Source: Bacteroidales bacterium UBA1208 (GTDB taxonomy: Bacteria > Bacteroidota > Bacteroidia > Bacteroidales > P3). Taken from it: 8,439 nt of DNA. Shown here piece after piece: positions 1 to 7,275 of the stretch (position 1 is the stretch's first letter; each line of letters begins with the position of its first letter). The notes beneath the pieces were generated by a model. It had not been told where the DNA came from and ran no database searches. It worked only from the letters and a program-made list of their open reading frames with translations. The stretch spans positions 1 through 8,439 of the forward strand of contig DBXQ01000030.1 of assembly GCA_002309955.1 (NCBI GenBank), read 5' to 3'. The position numbers were made by a program, and so were the translations under genes.

Positions 1-9
1 AATAATAAC

Positions 10-630
10 ATGAAGACAACACTAAAAACTTTAGCCATCGTTACGGTGGCCGCATCCTTGGCCTTTGCCGGTTGCAAGAAAGAAAAGGTTGAACCTATCA
101 CCCCTGAAACCCCTGAAGCCCCAGAGGTGGAAACTCCCGAGAACATCTATGAAGGCACTTCGTGGATTGCCCACATGGAGAACACCTATTATTACGAGGG
201 CATGCTGCAAATGGATGTCACCTACGACCTGTCGCTCGACTTCCTCGACTCGGTAAGCGGAGAACTGTTCCATGATCTCGTTATCAATGTACCCGACTAC
301 CCCGCAGCCTCCCAGAACCAGAACATGACAGAAGCGTTCACCTACACCTTCAGCAACGACAGCGTGATATTGAAATGCCATTATTACGACGATGAGCTGG
401 GCGACACAGCCTACTATTCCTACGAACTGGTTTACGACACGGTGGCAAAGACACTGACCCTTGATTTCGACGACCCCGACATGGAAGAGATAATGGGAAA
501 CACAGTGGTGGTATTCACACAGGTGCCTGTTGAGCCCGCCAAGGCCCTTATCCCCGGAGCCAAGACTGCAAAAGGCAAGATGAGCTGGGGTAACATTGTG
601 GGCAGAATCGCCCGTGCTTTGAAAATTTGA
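10..630 (+). CDS. Acidic lipoprotein, possible inhibitor of the adjacent C10 protease
   Basis: I do not recognise a named family. The 206-residue product begins with a lipoprotein signal peptide: basic start, hydrophobic residues 8-19, then AFAGC with the lipidated cysteine at C22. A proline/glutamate-rich linker follows (about 29-44), then a tyrosine- and aspartate-rich domain with alternating polar and hydrophobic residues (about 47-172). That pattern suggests a beta-barrel of lipocalin-like type. The last 34 residues (173-206) differ sharply: they are basic and end in a possible amphipathic helix (SWGNIVGRIARALKI). The stop lies 15 bp before a C10 protease gene, so co-transcription is likely. 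In Bacteroides fragilis and B. thetaiotaomicron, C10 protease genes sit beside small lipoprotein inhibitors of staphostatin type (Bfi/Bti). By context this gene could play that role, but I see no sequence motif that proves it. The start is only 9 bases into the window, so its promoter is outside. Confidence 0.85.
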   Translation: MKTTLKTLAIVTVAASLAFAGCKKEKVEPITPETPEAPEVETPENIYEGTSWIAHMENTYYYEGMLQMDVTYDLSLDFLDSVSGELFHDLVINVPDYPAASQNQNMTEAFTYTFSNDSVILKCHYYDDELGDTAYYSYELVYDTVAKTLTLDFDDPDMEEIMGNTVVVFTQVPVEPAKALIPGAKTAKGKMSWGNIVGRIARALKI

Positions 631-645
631 TAACAGGGCACTGCT

Positions 646-2619
646 ATGAAACTGAACAAGGTATTATTACTGGCTGCGGCGGTGCTGATGATTGGCACCG
701 CTGTCGCCGCACCTGTGAATCCCAAACGGGCTGCCGCTCTTGCGCAGTCTTTCTTTTCCTCGCAGACCAGTGCTAAGAGCGGCAACAGGCTGGCAGATGT
801 CCCCACCGAGTGGCAGTACAGAGGCATCTATCTCTTCGAGGGTGCCAATGGAGGCTTTGTGCTCGTGGCTGCCGATGATGTGGTGCGTCCCATATTGGGC
901 TACTCTGCCACCGGTACACTCGACCCCAACGACATGCCTCCTGCCCTCCGGCAGTGGCTGCAGGCCTACCAGCGTGAAATAGAGGAAATCCAAAACGCCC
1001 AGCAATCTGTTCCTTTCACCCAGCATTCCGAGTGGTACGCCCTCGAACAGGGCATTTCCCCCAAAGACTACACCGACACAGTGACCCCGATGCTCACCAC
1101 CTATTGGGACCAGACCTATCCATACAATGGCTACTGTCCCGGCGGCTCGGCAACGGGCTGTGCCGCCACTGCGCAGGCGCAAGTGATGAACTTTTGGAAA
1201 TACCCCGCCTTCGGCATCGGCAGCCACAGCTACACACATGAGAGCTACGGGGTGCAACAGGCCGACTTTGCCCACACCCTCTACGACTGGGCCAACATGC
1301 CTGCAAGAGCCAACTACAACTCCCCCATGGTGGAGAAAGAAGCCGTGGCAACGCTGATGTACCACTGCGGTGTGAGTCTTGATATGCAGTACGACCCCAG
1401 TGGCAGTGCAGCTGCAGGTCTTGCCGGTATAGAAGGTATCCCCAGCATCGACAACTCGTTGAAAGACTATTTCGGCTACAGTGCCGCCATGCGGGTGGTC
1501 AACAAAATCTTTGGCTACACCAACGAGCAGTGGCGCGACATGCTCATTGCCGAGCTCGACCTGGGCCATCCCATCGTCTACACGGGCTCGGGCGAAGCTG
1601 GCGGCCACGGCTTCGTGTGCGACGGCTACGACAGTCGCGGCTACATGCACTTCAACTTCGGCTGGAGTGGCCGTGGCGACGGTTTCTTCCCCGTCGATTC
1701 CATCAGCCCCGGTGTCGGTGGTGTGGGCGGCAATGGCACCTATACCTTTAACGACAACAATGCTGCCCTCCTCGGCCTCGTGCCAGACTACCGTATGCGC
1801 GTCAGCGACACCCTCTTCTCCATAGGTCGCAACGGTGGCGACGACTCGCTGCTGTTCTGCATCAACGACACCATCGATGCACCGTGGAGCCTCTCCTGCA
1901 ACGCCGACTGGATTACCTTTTCCGAGAACCACTTCGACCGTGCCGGATGGCTCTTCTTCCATGTCTCCGAGAACAATGCCGGCCAAGAGCGTTCCGCAGT
2001 CATCGCCTTCACGCAAGGCGGCGAACGGTGCACCGTGCGCGTGGTGCAGGACTTCTATGACGAAGATGAAATGTGTCCGCTGACGGTGGTGATGGAGTGC
2101 AGCCACGGCGAGACTTGGCAGGGTGGTGCCTACCTCTCGTTCGAGTCGCCGTTGGGTTTCCTCTACGGCAAAGCGCGTCTGGAACAGGGCACCAAGGACT
2201 CTGTCGATGTCCTGGTGGCTCCGCACGACATCCGTGTCGTATGGCACGCGGGCGGAGGCACCGACCGCTACATCAACTACACCATCCGCAACCGGCACGG
2301 CGAGGATTTGGTTAAAGTGCGGAATGCCTATCGCAACGGTGGCACACACCATGTTGAATGGCCCTGCGCCCATTTAGGCATTGAAGACCGTCCTGCCGCC
2401 GATGCCGAAGTGGCCAAAGTCTATCCCAACCCCGTGACGGATGTGCTGAACGTCCAGGCAGAGAATCTGCAAAGAGTGGAGTTGATGGAAATGAACGGCC
2501 GCCTTCTCGCCACCACAACCGCTCCCACCGTCGACATAAGTGCTTTGCCCAATGGAGCCTACTTCGTCCGTATAGTGACATCCTCATCCACTTCTGTCAA
2601 ACGCATTGTGAAACGTTAA
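646..2619 (+). CDS. Secreted C10 (streptopain-type) cysteine protease with BACON-like module and type IX secretion tail
   Basis: A 657-residue extracellular endopeptidase. Domains in order: signal peptide (1-21, cleavage after AVA); a Spi/C10 pro-domain (about 23-140) with the typical NGGFVLVAADD and LGYSATG segments; the papain-like catalytic domain (about 145-380); a BACON-like beta-sandwich (about 398-468, with LSCNADWITF and AVIAFTQGG); a second beta-rich module (about 476-575) containing GETWQGGAYLSF, which resembles jelly-roll modules with a DGWNG motif; and a type IX secretion C-terminal domain (588-657) beginning VYPNPV and ending in a basic RIVKR. The catalytic cysteine is C172 in ATGCAATAQ and the histidine is H321 in GGHGF. 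N337 and W340 in HFNFGWSG complete the site, so the enzyme looks active. The pro-domain should keep it latent until processing. Export is expected by Sec and then the Por system to the cell surface. C477 and C574 could form a disulphide in the second module. The lipoprotein gene 15 bp upstream is a candidate cognate inhibitor. Confidence 0.93.
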   Translation: MKLNKVLLLAAAVLMIGTAVAAPVNPKRAAALAQSFFSSQTSAKSGNRLADVPTEWQYRGIYLFEGANGGFVLVAADDVVRPILGYSATGTLDPNDMPPALRQWLQAYQREIEEIQNAQQSVPFTQHSEWYALEQGISPKDYTDTVTPMLTTYWDQTYPYNGYCPGGSATGCAATAQAQVMNFWKYPAFGIGSHSYTHESYGVQQADFAHTLYDWANMPARANYNSPMVEKEAVATLMYHCGVSLDMQYDPSGSAAAGLAGIEGIPSIDNSLKDYFGYSAAMRVVNKIFGYTNEQWRDMLIAELDLGHPIVYTGSGEAGGHGFVCDGYDSRGYMHFNFGWSGRGDGFFPVDSISPGVGGVGGNGTYTFNDNNAALLGLVPDYRMRVSDTLFSIGRNGGDDSLLFCINDTIDAPWSLSCNADWITFSENHFDRAGWLFFHVSENNAGQERSAVIAFTQGGERCTVRVVQDFYDEDEMCPLTVVMECSHGETWQGGAYLSFESPLGFLYGKARLEQGTKDSVDVLVAPHDIRVVWHAGGGTDRYINYTIRNRHGEDLVKVRNAYRNGGTHHVEWPCAHLGIEDRPAADAEVAKVYPNPVTDVLNVQAENLQRVELMEMNGRLLATTTAPTVDISALPNGAYFVRIVTSSSTSVKRIVKR

Positions 2620-2682
2620 ACCCAAATCGGTCATTAGGACGGGAAGTACACTAATTATCAGATAACTGAAGTTTGACAAGTG

Positions 2683-2720
2683 GCTAAAAGGCCAAAGGCG
2701 TGATTCATTGCCTTTTTAGC
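2683..2720 (+). terminator. Probable terminator of the protease operon
   Basis: GCTAAAAGGC (2683-2692) pairs with GCCTTTTTAGC (2710-2720), with one bulged base and a 17-base loop. The hairpin starts 63 bp after the protease stop. The following sequence (GTGTTTTAAA) gives only a weak T-run, so efficiency is uncertain. The long loop is also not ideal for an intrinsic terminator. Position between convergent genes supports the call. Confidence 0.45.
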
Positions 2721-2731
2721 GTGTTTTAAAA

Positions 2732-2921
2732 AGTCCGAAGGACTGAAAAAGATAGGCGGGGGCGCAAGCCCCCGTACTTATGGACGATAAAACAAAGCCC
2801 TGAAGGGGCGACAGATAGTCGGCATCATACGGTGTGTCACCCCTTCATGGTTCGTTTTACCACCATTCGTACAGGGGTTTACACCCCTGTCTGTGTTCTG
2901 TCGTCCCCGTTGGGGACTTTT
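2732..2921. repeat. Composite palindrome cluster, probable Bacteroidales interspersed repeat
   Basis: Several hairpins are packed into 190 bp: AGTCC-GAA-GGACT (2732-2744); CGGGGGC-GCAA-GCCCCCG (2757-2774), a 7-bp stem with a GNRA-type loop; GCCC-TGAA-GGGGC (2797-2809); ACAGGGGT-TTAC-ACCCCTGT (2871-2890), 8 bp perfect; and GTCCCC-GTT-GGGGAC (2903-2917, allowing for the loop edges). The outer parts are also inverted copies of each other: 2794-2815 resembles the reverse complement of 2897-2920, both of the form AAAG-CCC-GGGG-CGACAGA. The element therefore has imperfect terminal inverted repeats of about 22-24 bp around a 2871-2890 hairpin. From memory, similar strings recur between genes in Bacteroidales genomes. 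No coding sequence is carried. It lies between convergent genes, the usual place for REP-like elements. The other copies needed to prove a repeat are outside the window. Confidence 0.6.
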
Positions 2922-3004
2922 GAGACATCATTGTCAAGACCATATACATCTCAAACTATATTGAAAAGAACTTGTTGGGTTGAATCAACAGCTTCAAACC
3001 ATGA

Positions 3005-3042
3005 AAAAGAGAGTGTCCACAGGAATATGGACACTCTCTTTT
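3005..3042. terminator. Strong bidirectional intrinsic terminator between protease and dacB-like genes
   Basis: A perfect 15-bp stem (AAAAGAGAGTGTCCA, 3005-3019, with TGGACACTCTCTTTT, 3028-3042) closes an 8-base loop. The base of the stem is A-rich on the left and T-rich on the right, so transcripts from either side end in a U-run. It starts 14 bp beyond the stop of the minus-strand dacB-like gene and is clearly that operon's terminator. It would also stop read-through from the protease on the plus strand. Confidence 0.9.
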
Positions 3043-3056
3043 CTTTATGGCTGGGA

Positions 3057-4493
3057 TCAGAGGCGGATAATCTCCTCGATAATGCCTTTTATCAGCTGGT
3101 CGATGGTGGTGTCGTCGCAGCTGTAGTTATTGCAGAGAATGGTAAAACTGTACAACTGGTCATCGGCGTTGGAGAAATAGCCGGCAAAGTTACGCACTCC
3201 CGAAGCGACACCGCTCTTTATGCGTAGCGAGCAGTCCTCGGGAACTGGGGGGATAATGTCAAACTCAGGAATCCTTTCGCTGATGCCGAGAGCTCCGGCA
3301 AAATCGAGAAAGAAAGGCTGGCGTGCCACTGCGTCAAGGAATTGGCAGACGAAGTAAGCCGTTACGCGGTTGTCGCGCGAGATACCGCTGCCGTCAACCA
3401 TGTCGATTTCGGAGGGGTTGAGATCCAGCTCGTGGAAATATTCGTACATAAACCGCCGGCCGGAAGCAAAAGTGCCGTGGCCGTCGCGCAGATAACCCAG
3501 CAGTTTGAAAAGGCTTTCGGCGGCCAGATTGTTGTTGGTTTGTGTGGTGAGGGCTGTCGTGGTGAAAAGATTAAAGGCGGTATCGATGCAGAGTTTGCGG
3601 TATTGATTGGGCATGGTGAAATGAATAGCGGGGTCTCCCATGACAGCGATGCCGTTGGCACGGAGATACTTTGTGAATTCATTTGCCATATGGTAGGCCG
3701 GGTTCGGCAGTGAGGCGCGGAAATGCGTGTCTGCCGTGCCCAAGGGGATGATGCCTCGTGCCATGCGGCTATTCTGGTAGGGGGAACCATAGAAACAAAT
3801 GTTGAAAAGGGTGTCGCGGGGGCCTGTGACAACCTGATTGGTGATGGGGATTTCAGGATGGGTGCTGGTGATGACAGCGGGGTCTCCCACACGGCGCCCT
3901 GCACGAAAGTGCACGTCAACCGAATTCTCATTATAATTGATGCCGCAGGCTCCACTGCCGTAGCAGTTTCCTATGTCCTCCCAGCGCCACGAAGGGTGTA
4001 TCATGTCGCCCTCGAAGATGCTTGTGTCCGCATAGATGTGTCCGGTGATGCGTTTGATGCCTTTTTTGCGTAGGGCGGTGGCAAAGCGGTGGAACGTCGA
4101 ATCGGTGTGGGGGAAACGGTCTGAGCAGAAGAACGGGTCGCCCGTTCCGGCAATGATAAGGTCTCCTTGCAAGGTGCCCTGTCGGTCTATCTCGCCCGAG
4201 TAGTAGAGGTAGTTCTCAAAATAGAATTTCGGTCCCATGCGGCTGTAGGCGGCAGCGGTAGTGAACAGCTTGTTGAGGGCCGACGGCGCCATGGACAGGT
4301 CGTCGTTGCGCGAATAGACCGTGCTGTCCTTCGTGATGTTATGCACACACACGGCAAACGAGGCATGCCGCATGGCGGGTTTAATGGTGGTATGCCTGAC
4401 TACGAAGTCGAGTCGGTCGGTGTTTTGTGCCACGGCGGCTATGCAGAGCACTGTGGCAAGGCTTGCCAGCAGGATTTTTTTGCTGTAGGTCAT
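3057..4493 (-). CDS. dacB: PBP4/DacB-like (peptidase S13) protein with degenerate active site
   Basis: A 478-residue homologue of PBP4-type D-alanyl-D-alanine carboxypeptidase/endopeptidase, which trims peptidoglycan peptides in the periplasm. A Sec signal peptide ends at A22 (AVA-QN). Family landmarks include AGTGDPFF (115-122), the long inserted domains, and GYF after the third motif. Length is normal. The catalytic motifs are unusual. Where the family has PASxxK, this protein reads P70-S71-A72-L73-N74-K75, so the nucleophile position three before the lysine is alanine. Where the family has SxN followed by L-x-A-E, it reads N320-N321-N322-LAAE, so that serine is asparagine. The third motif is K426-S427-G428, an accepted form of KTG. 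Loss of both serines predicts no acyl-enzyme chemistry, although S71 is one residue away. Substrate binding or a scaffold role is possible. The gene is last in a four-gene operon, 21 bp after engB, and ends just before a strong terminator. Family membership is confident; activity is doubtful. Confidence 0.9.
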   Translation of the reverse strand: MTYSKKILLASLATVLCIAAVAQNTDRLDFVVRHTTIKPAMRHASFAVCVHNITKDSTVYSRNDDLSMAPSALNKLFTTAAAYSRMGPKFYFENYLYYSGEIDRQGTLQGDLIIAGTGDPFFCSDRFPHTDSTFHRFATALRKKGIKRITGHIYADTSIFEGDMIHPSWRWEDIGNCYGSGACGINYNENSVDVHFRAGRRVGDPAVITSTHPEIPITNQVVTGPRDTLFNICFYGSPYQNSRMARGIIPLGTADTHFRASLPNPAYHMANEFTKYLRANGIAVMGDPAIHFTMPNQYRKLCIDTAFNLFTTTALTTQTNNNLAAESLFKLLGYLRDGHGTFASGRRFMYEYFHELDLNPSEIDMVDGSGISRDNRVTAYFVCQFLDAVARQPFFLDFAGALGISERIPEFDIIPPVPEDCSLRIKSGVASGVRNFAGYFSNADDQLYSFTILCNNYSCDDTTIDQLIKGIIEEIIRL

Positions 4494-4514
4494 GGGGGTG
4501 TATTGCTTGGTTGA

Positions 4515-5141
4515 CTATGGATTATTACTCTGTGCGGTGTTTTGTGCCATCAGGCGGTTTATTTGGTCGATGCGGTCCAACACATGGTCGCGCCCTTGAC
4601 GGGTCACGGCCGATGTCAGTATCATTTCGGGCAGCTCTTCCCACGTCTCGCCCAGTGTCCTCTTCATTCCGTTGACTGTGGCAGCGGTTTCGCTCTGCTT
4701 CTGTTTGTCGGTCTTTGTAAAGATGAGGATCAGCGGAATGCCGTTGGTGCCGAGGAAATTGATAAAATCAATGTCAATCTTCTGAGGGGGGATGCGCGAG
4801 TCTATCAGGACGAAAACATTGGCAAGGTTTGGCCTGTGCAGCATATAATCCGTAATCATGCGTTGCCATTGGCTCCGCGATGTTTTGGAGATGCGTGCAT
4901 AGCCATATCCCGGCAGGTCGACAAGATACCATTGGTTGTTGATGATGAAGTGGTTGATGAGTTGGGTCTTGCCGGGTTTCACGCTTGTTTTGGCCAGACT
5001 CTTGTTGTGGGTGAGCATATTGATAAGCGACGACTTGCCCACATTGCTGCGCCCGATGAATGCATATTCGGGCAACGGTGTGTCGGGGCATTTGCGGTAG
5101 TCGCTGTTGCTTATGACAAAGGTGGCGGTCTTTATCTCCAT
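4515..5141 (-). CDS. engB: Ribosome-biogenesis GTPase EngB (YihA/YsxC)
   Basis: A 208-residue cytoplasmic TRAFAC-class GTPase needed for late assembly of the 50S subunit. All nucleotide-binding motifs are present in order: G1 GRSNVGKS (30-37), G2 threonine in PGKTQLINHF (T59), G3 DLPGYG (75-80), G4 TKTD (142-145), and a G5-type TSA in LTSAVTRQG. The amino end MEIKTATFVISNSDYRKCP matches what I remember of Bacteroidetes orthologues, which supports this start. Length is usual for the family. It follows glsB by 24 bp and precedes the dacB-like gene by 21 bp, on the same strand with no terminator between, so it is transcribed as part of that operon. Nothing is odd in the protein itself. Confidence 0.96.
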   Translation of the reverse strand: MEIKTATFVISNSDYRKCPDTPLPEYAFIGRSNVGKSSLINMLTHNKSLAKTSVKPGKTQLINHFIINNQWYLVDLPGYGYARISKTSRSQWQRMITDYMLHRPNLANVFVLIDSRIPPQKIDIDFINFLGTNGIPLILIFTKTDKQKQSETAATVNGMKRTLGETWEELPEMILTSAVTRQGRDHVLDRIDQINRLMAQNTAQSNNP

Positions 5142-5165
5142 CGGGGGGTGGTGGTTCGGTGATTG

Positions 5166-6302
5166 TTAATTGTTATTGGGGCGTGTCGAAGGGTTCCGTT
5201 TGCTCTTTTTCGATGAAGAATCGTTGGTCCTGTCCGAAACCTCTTTCAGGTGTTTGAGCCGTTTCAGTTCAAGCTTTTCCGATTCATTGGTCTGTTTCCA
5301 CCAGGGCAACTGTTTCATGTTGATGCGGAAAAGGCGCAGGCGGTCCAGCACCCGGTTCTTGGTCTCGTACGATTCGATATAGCGTTTGCGCTTGTCTGGC
5401 ACAATGTCGCGCAGGGTCACCAATATGCCGGTCTCGTCGGTGTTGCCGAATTCGGTGTTGATGGCTGTGCCGAACGAGCGCATGGTGGGCGTCAGATTCA
5501 TGTAGGCGTTTATCATGGCCGGCACTGTGCAGCCCACGGCACGCACACTGCGCACCAATATCTGGTAGTCCTCCTTATAGTTTCGGCCATTGAAGAGTTC
5601 GTGCAACTCGTTATAGTCCGACTGGATTTTGAGCTGGGTGTAAGGCCACACAAGCCCTTCGGGGTCGGGGAAATGTTTCTGGTAGAAATAGAGTATCAAA
5701 TCCTTGGCCCGGCGGTTCATCTGTGGATACATGGTGATTTTCCCAAAGAAGTACAGCGTTTCGGGTATCTCAAGTGCTATGGCGCCCAAACCGTCCCACA
5801 GGTTGTCGAGCGAATAAAGCCCTTTGCGCAGGTTGTTGCCGGGCTGGAAGTCGGGCTGCACAAAGGCGCGTCCCAGCTCAACGGTGTAGGGCAGGTAGTT
5901 CTCTATAAACAGGTCTGAATATTGGAACAACTCGGCCGTAGGAGTTGCGATGCTTCCGTCCTCGCGGCGCATCATGTTGCTGCCGTGTATAAAGCGGTAG
6001 CCGCCCACAATCTCCTCGTCTTCGGGACTCCACACAAAAAGCTGCTTGAAGCAGTAAGGCTCGGGCATGGTGTCGAACTCGTCAATGTCGCAGTCCTTCC
6101 CGGTTCCGCCGCCGTCAAGGGCAAAACTGAGCTCGCGCAGCCGTCCTATCTCGCGCATGATGTTGGGCGAAATATGGGCGGTGGTTATATAAATCTCCTT
6201 GTTCCCGCTGTTGGTCATGCGGAGAAAATTCTTGTGTTTCAGTTCGGCCTTGATAAGGTCGCGGGGTACAGGGGGGATGATGTATGATGTATCTATATCC
6301 AT
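5166..6302 (-). CDS. glsB: GlsB-like N-acyltransferase for glycine lipid synthesis (GNAT fold)
   Basis: A 378-residue cytoplasmic acyltransferase of the OlsB/hemolysin-like branch of the GNAT superfamily. In B. thetaiotaomicron the homologue GlsB transfers a 3-hydroxyacyl chain from acyl-ACP to glycine, giving the monoacyl glycine lipid that GlsA then O-acylates. The family signature is clear at 54-77: RLRELSFALDGGGTGKDCDI followed by DEFD. Next come a core strand with IVGGYRFIHG and an ELGRAFVQP segment. The carboxyl end (about 338-378) is a charged tail rich in lysine, serine and asparagine, probably disordered and not needed for catalysis. The gene lies 78 bp after the glsA-like gene with no terminator between, and 24 bp before engB. 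The pairing with glsA on the same strand strengthens the call. A plain ornithine-lipid (OlsB) function is the main alternative, since the amino acid acceptor cannot be read from sequence. Confidence 0.82.
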   Translation of the reverse strand: MDIDTSYIIPPVPRDLIKAELKHKNFLRMTNSGNKEIYITTAHISPNIMREIGRLRELSFALDGGGTGKDCDIDEFDTMPEPYCFKQLFVWSPEDEEIVGGYRFIHGSNMMRREDGSIATPTAELFQYSDLFIENYLPYTVELGRAFVQPDFQPGNNLRKGLYSLDNLWDGLGAIALEIPETLYFFGKITMYPQMNRRAKDLILYFYQKHFPDPEGLVWPYTQLKIQSDYNELHELFNGRNYKEDYQILVRSVRAVGCTVPAMINAYMNLTPTMRSFGTAINTEFGNTDETGILVTLRDIVPDKRKRYIESYETKNRVLDRLRLFRINMKQLPWWKQTNESEKLELKRLKHLKEVSDRTNDSSSKKSKRNPSTRPNNN

Positions 6303-6380
6303 TGTTTTGATGAGGTGTTTAGGTCAGTGTTGTAATGGGTTTGGGTTCGAAAGGTCTTCGTGGTTGCGGGACTCCGCCCT

Positions 6381-7265
6381 TCAAGGTTCAAATTCGGCAC
6401 GGGGGTCGTCTTTCAGTCTGTAGCAATGCTCCTTGACCATCTGGGCCCACTCTTTGGCCGAATGGCGTTTGTCGAAAGTGGTGTAGGGGATGGGCTTGCC
6501 TATAGTGAAGTGCATCGTCTTGCCGCGCTGGGCAAACATCTCGGCCGGCAGCAGTGCCATCTCGAAATTGAACTTGATACCGAGCCGTTCGCGCAACCGG
6601 GCAATGTTGTAAAACCGTTCGCGGTTGCGGGCGTCAAAGAAGAAAGGCACTATGTCGCGCTGGTAGCGGACTGCCTTTTTGATGAACGTGGGCTTCCATT
6701 CCAGGTCACGGATCTCGCCGTTCTTCTGTTTGCGCGAACACAGCCCGGCGGGGAAGTAGAGCAGACAGTTCTGCCCCCCGAAAGCCTCCTCGAGGGCATT
6801 GACATTGGCATTGTTGCGGTTCACCTTGTCGATGGGCACAAACAGGGGTGCCGGGCCGGGGAGATAGAGCAGGAAATCGGTGACGGGGAACTGGATATCT
6901 TGTCGGTAGCGCCCCACGGCGGCCATCAACGCCAGTCCGTCAGGCCCTCCCAACGGGTGGTTGCCTGCCACTATCAGGTATCCCTCGGTGGGGATATTCT
7001 CCGGGTTGATGACTTCTATCTTCGCGTTTAGGTCTTCGGGATGCGTGCCTTCAAGGAAGGCATGCACAAAGTCGAGCCCGAATTTGTCGCGGTGGCGGTA
7101 GATGGTCGAATTGATTTCGTCTATATGCAGCAACCGCTCCATCATCCGTGTCGCCCAGTTGGGCAGTCGGACTTTCTTGTTGGCAAGAATCTTTTGTATG
7201 TCAACATGTTTTGCGGTTATCTCCGAAGGATCCATGTGGGGTCTTTGTTCCATTTTGTTCAGCAT
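6381..7265 (-). CDS. glsA: GlsA-like 1-acyl-glycerol-3-phosphate-type O-acyltransferase
   Basis: A 294-residue PlsC-superfamily acyltransferase, proposed to add the second acyl chain to the 3-hydroxy group of N-acyl glycine at the inner membrane. The catalytic block is GNHPLGGPD (101-109), with H103 and D109 separated by five residues. The general PlsC motif has four, but NHPxGGxD is, from memory, the usual form in this hemolysin/OlsA-like branch. A second motif, FPAGLCSR (171-178), corresponds to FPEGTRS and binds the phosphate or carboxylate end. PLFVPIDK (140-147) and VPFFF (about 215) fit the fold. It is the first gene of the operon. The start is uncertain: a consensus promoter places the transcript start near 7267-7271, leaving almost no leader for the ATG at 7265. 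ATGs at 7253 (residue 5) or 7235 (residue 11) would give more usual leaders and lose nothing conserved. Confidence 0.82.
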   Translation of the reverse strand: MLNKMEQRPHMDPSEITAKHVDIQKILANKKVRLPNWATRMMERLLHIDEINSTIYRHRDKFGLDFVHAFLEGTHPEDLNAKIEVINPENIPTEGYLIVAGNHPLGGPDGLALMAAVGRYRQDIQFPVTDFLLYLPGPAPLFVPIDKVNRNNANVNALEEAFGGQNCLLYFPAGLCSRKQKNGEIRDLEWKPTFIKKAVRYQRDIVPFFFDARNRERFYNIARLRERLGIKFNFEMALLPAEMFAQRGKTMHFTIGKPIPYTTFDKRHSAKEWAQMVKEHCYRLKDDPRAEFEP

Positions 7266-7275
7266 TTCGAAAATG

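Noticed and set aside
667..2373. A 568-codon open frame on the minus strand opposite the protease gene
   Set aside because: It is antisense to a protease with a complete catalytic site, signal peptide and secretion tail. Its translation is rich in alanine, valine and histidine with no domain, a typical shadow of a G+C-rich gene.
2832..3227. A 131-codon open frame on the plus strand across the repeat cluster and terminator
   Set aside because: It crosses a strong intrinsic terminator and then runs antisense to the dacB-like gene.
4542..5162. A 206-codon open frame on the plus strand opposite engB
   Set aside because: The minus-strand frame carries all GTPase motifs; this one has no recognisable domain or start signal.
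5250..5918. A 222-codon open frame on the plus strand opposite glsB
   Set aside because: Shadow of a gene with a clear family signature on the other strand.
6360..7031. A 223-codon open frame on the plus strand opposite glsA
   Set aside because: Overlaps the acyltransferase with NHPLGGPD and FPAG motifs on the minus strand; no motif of its own.
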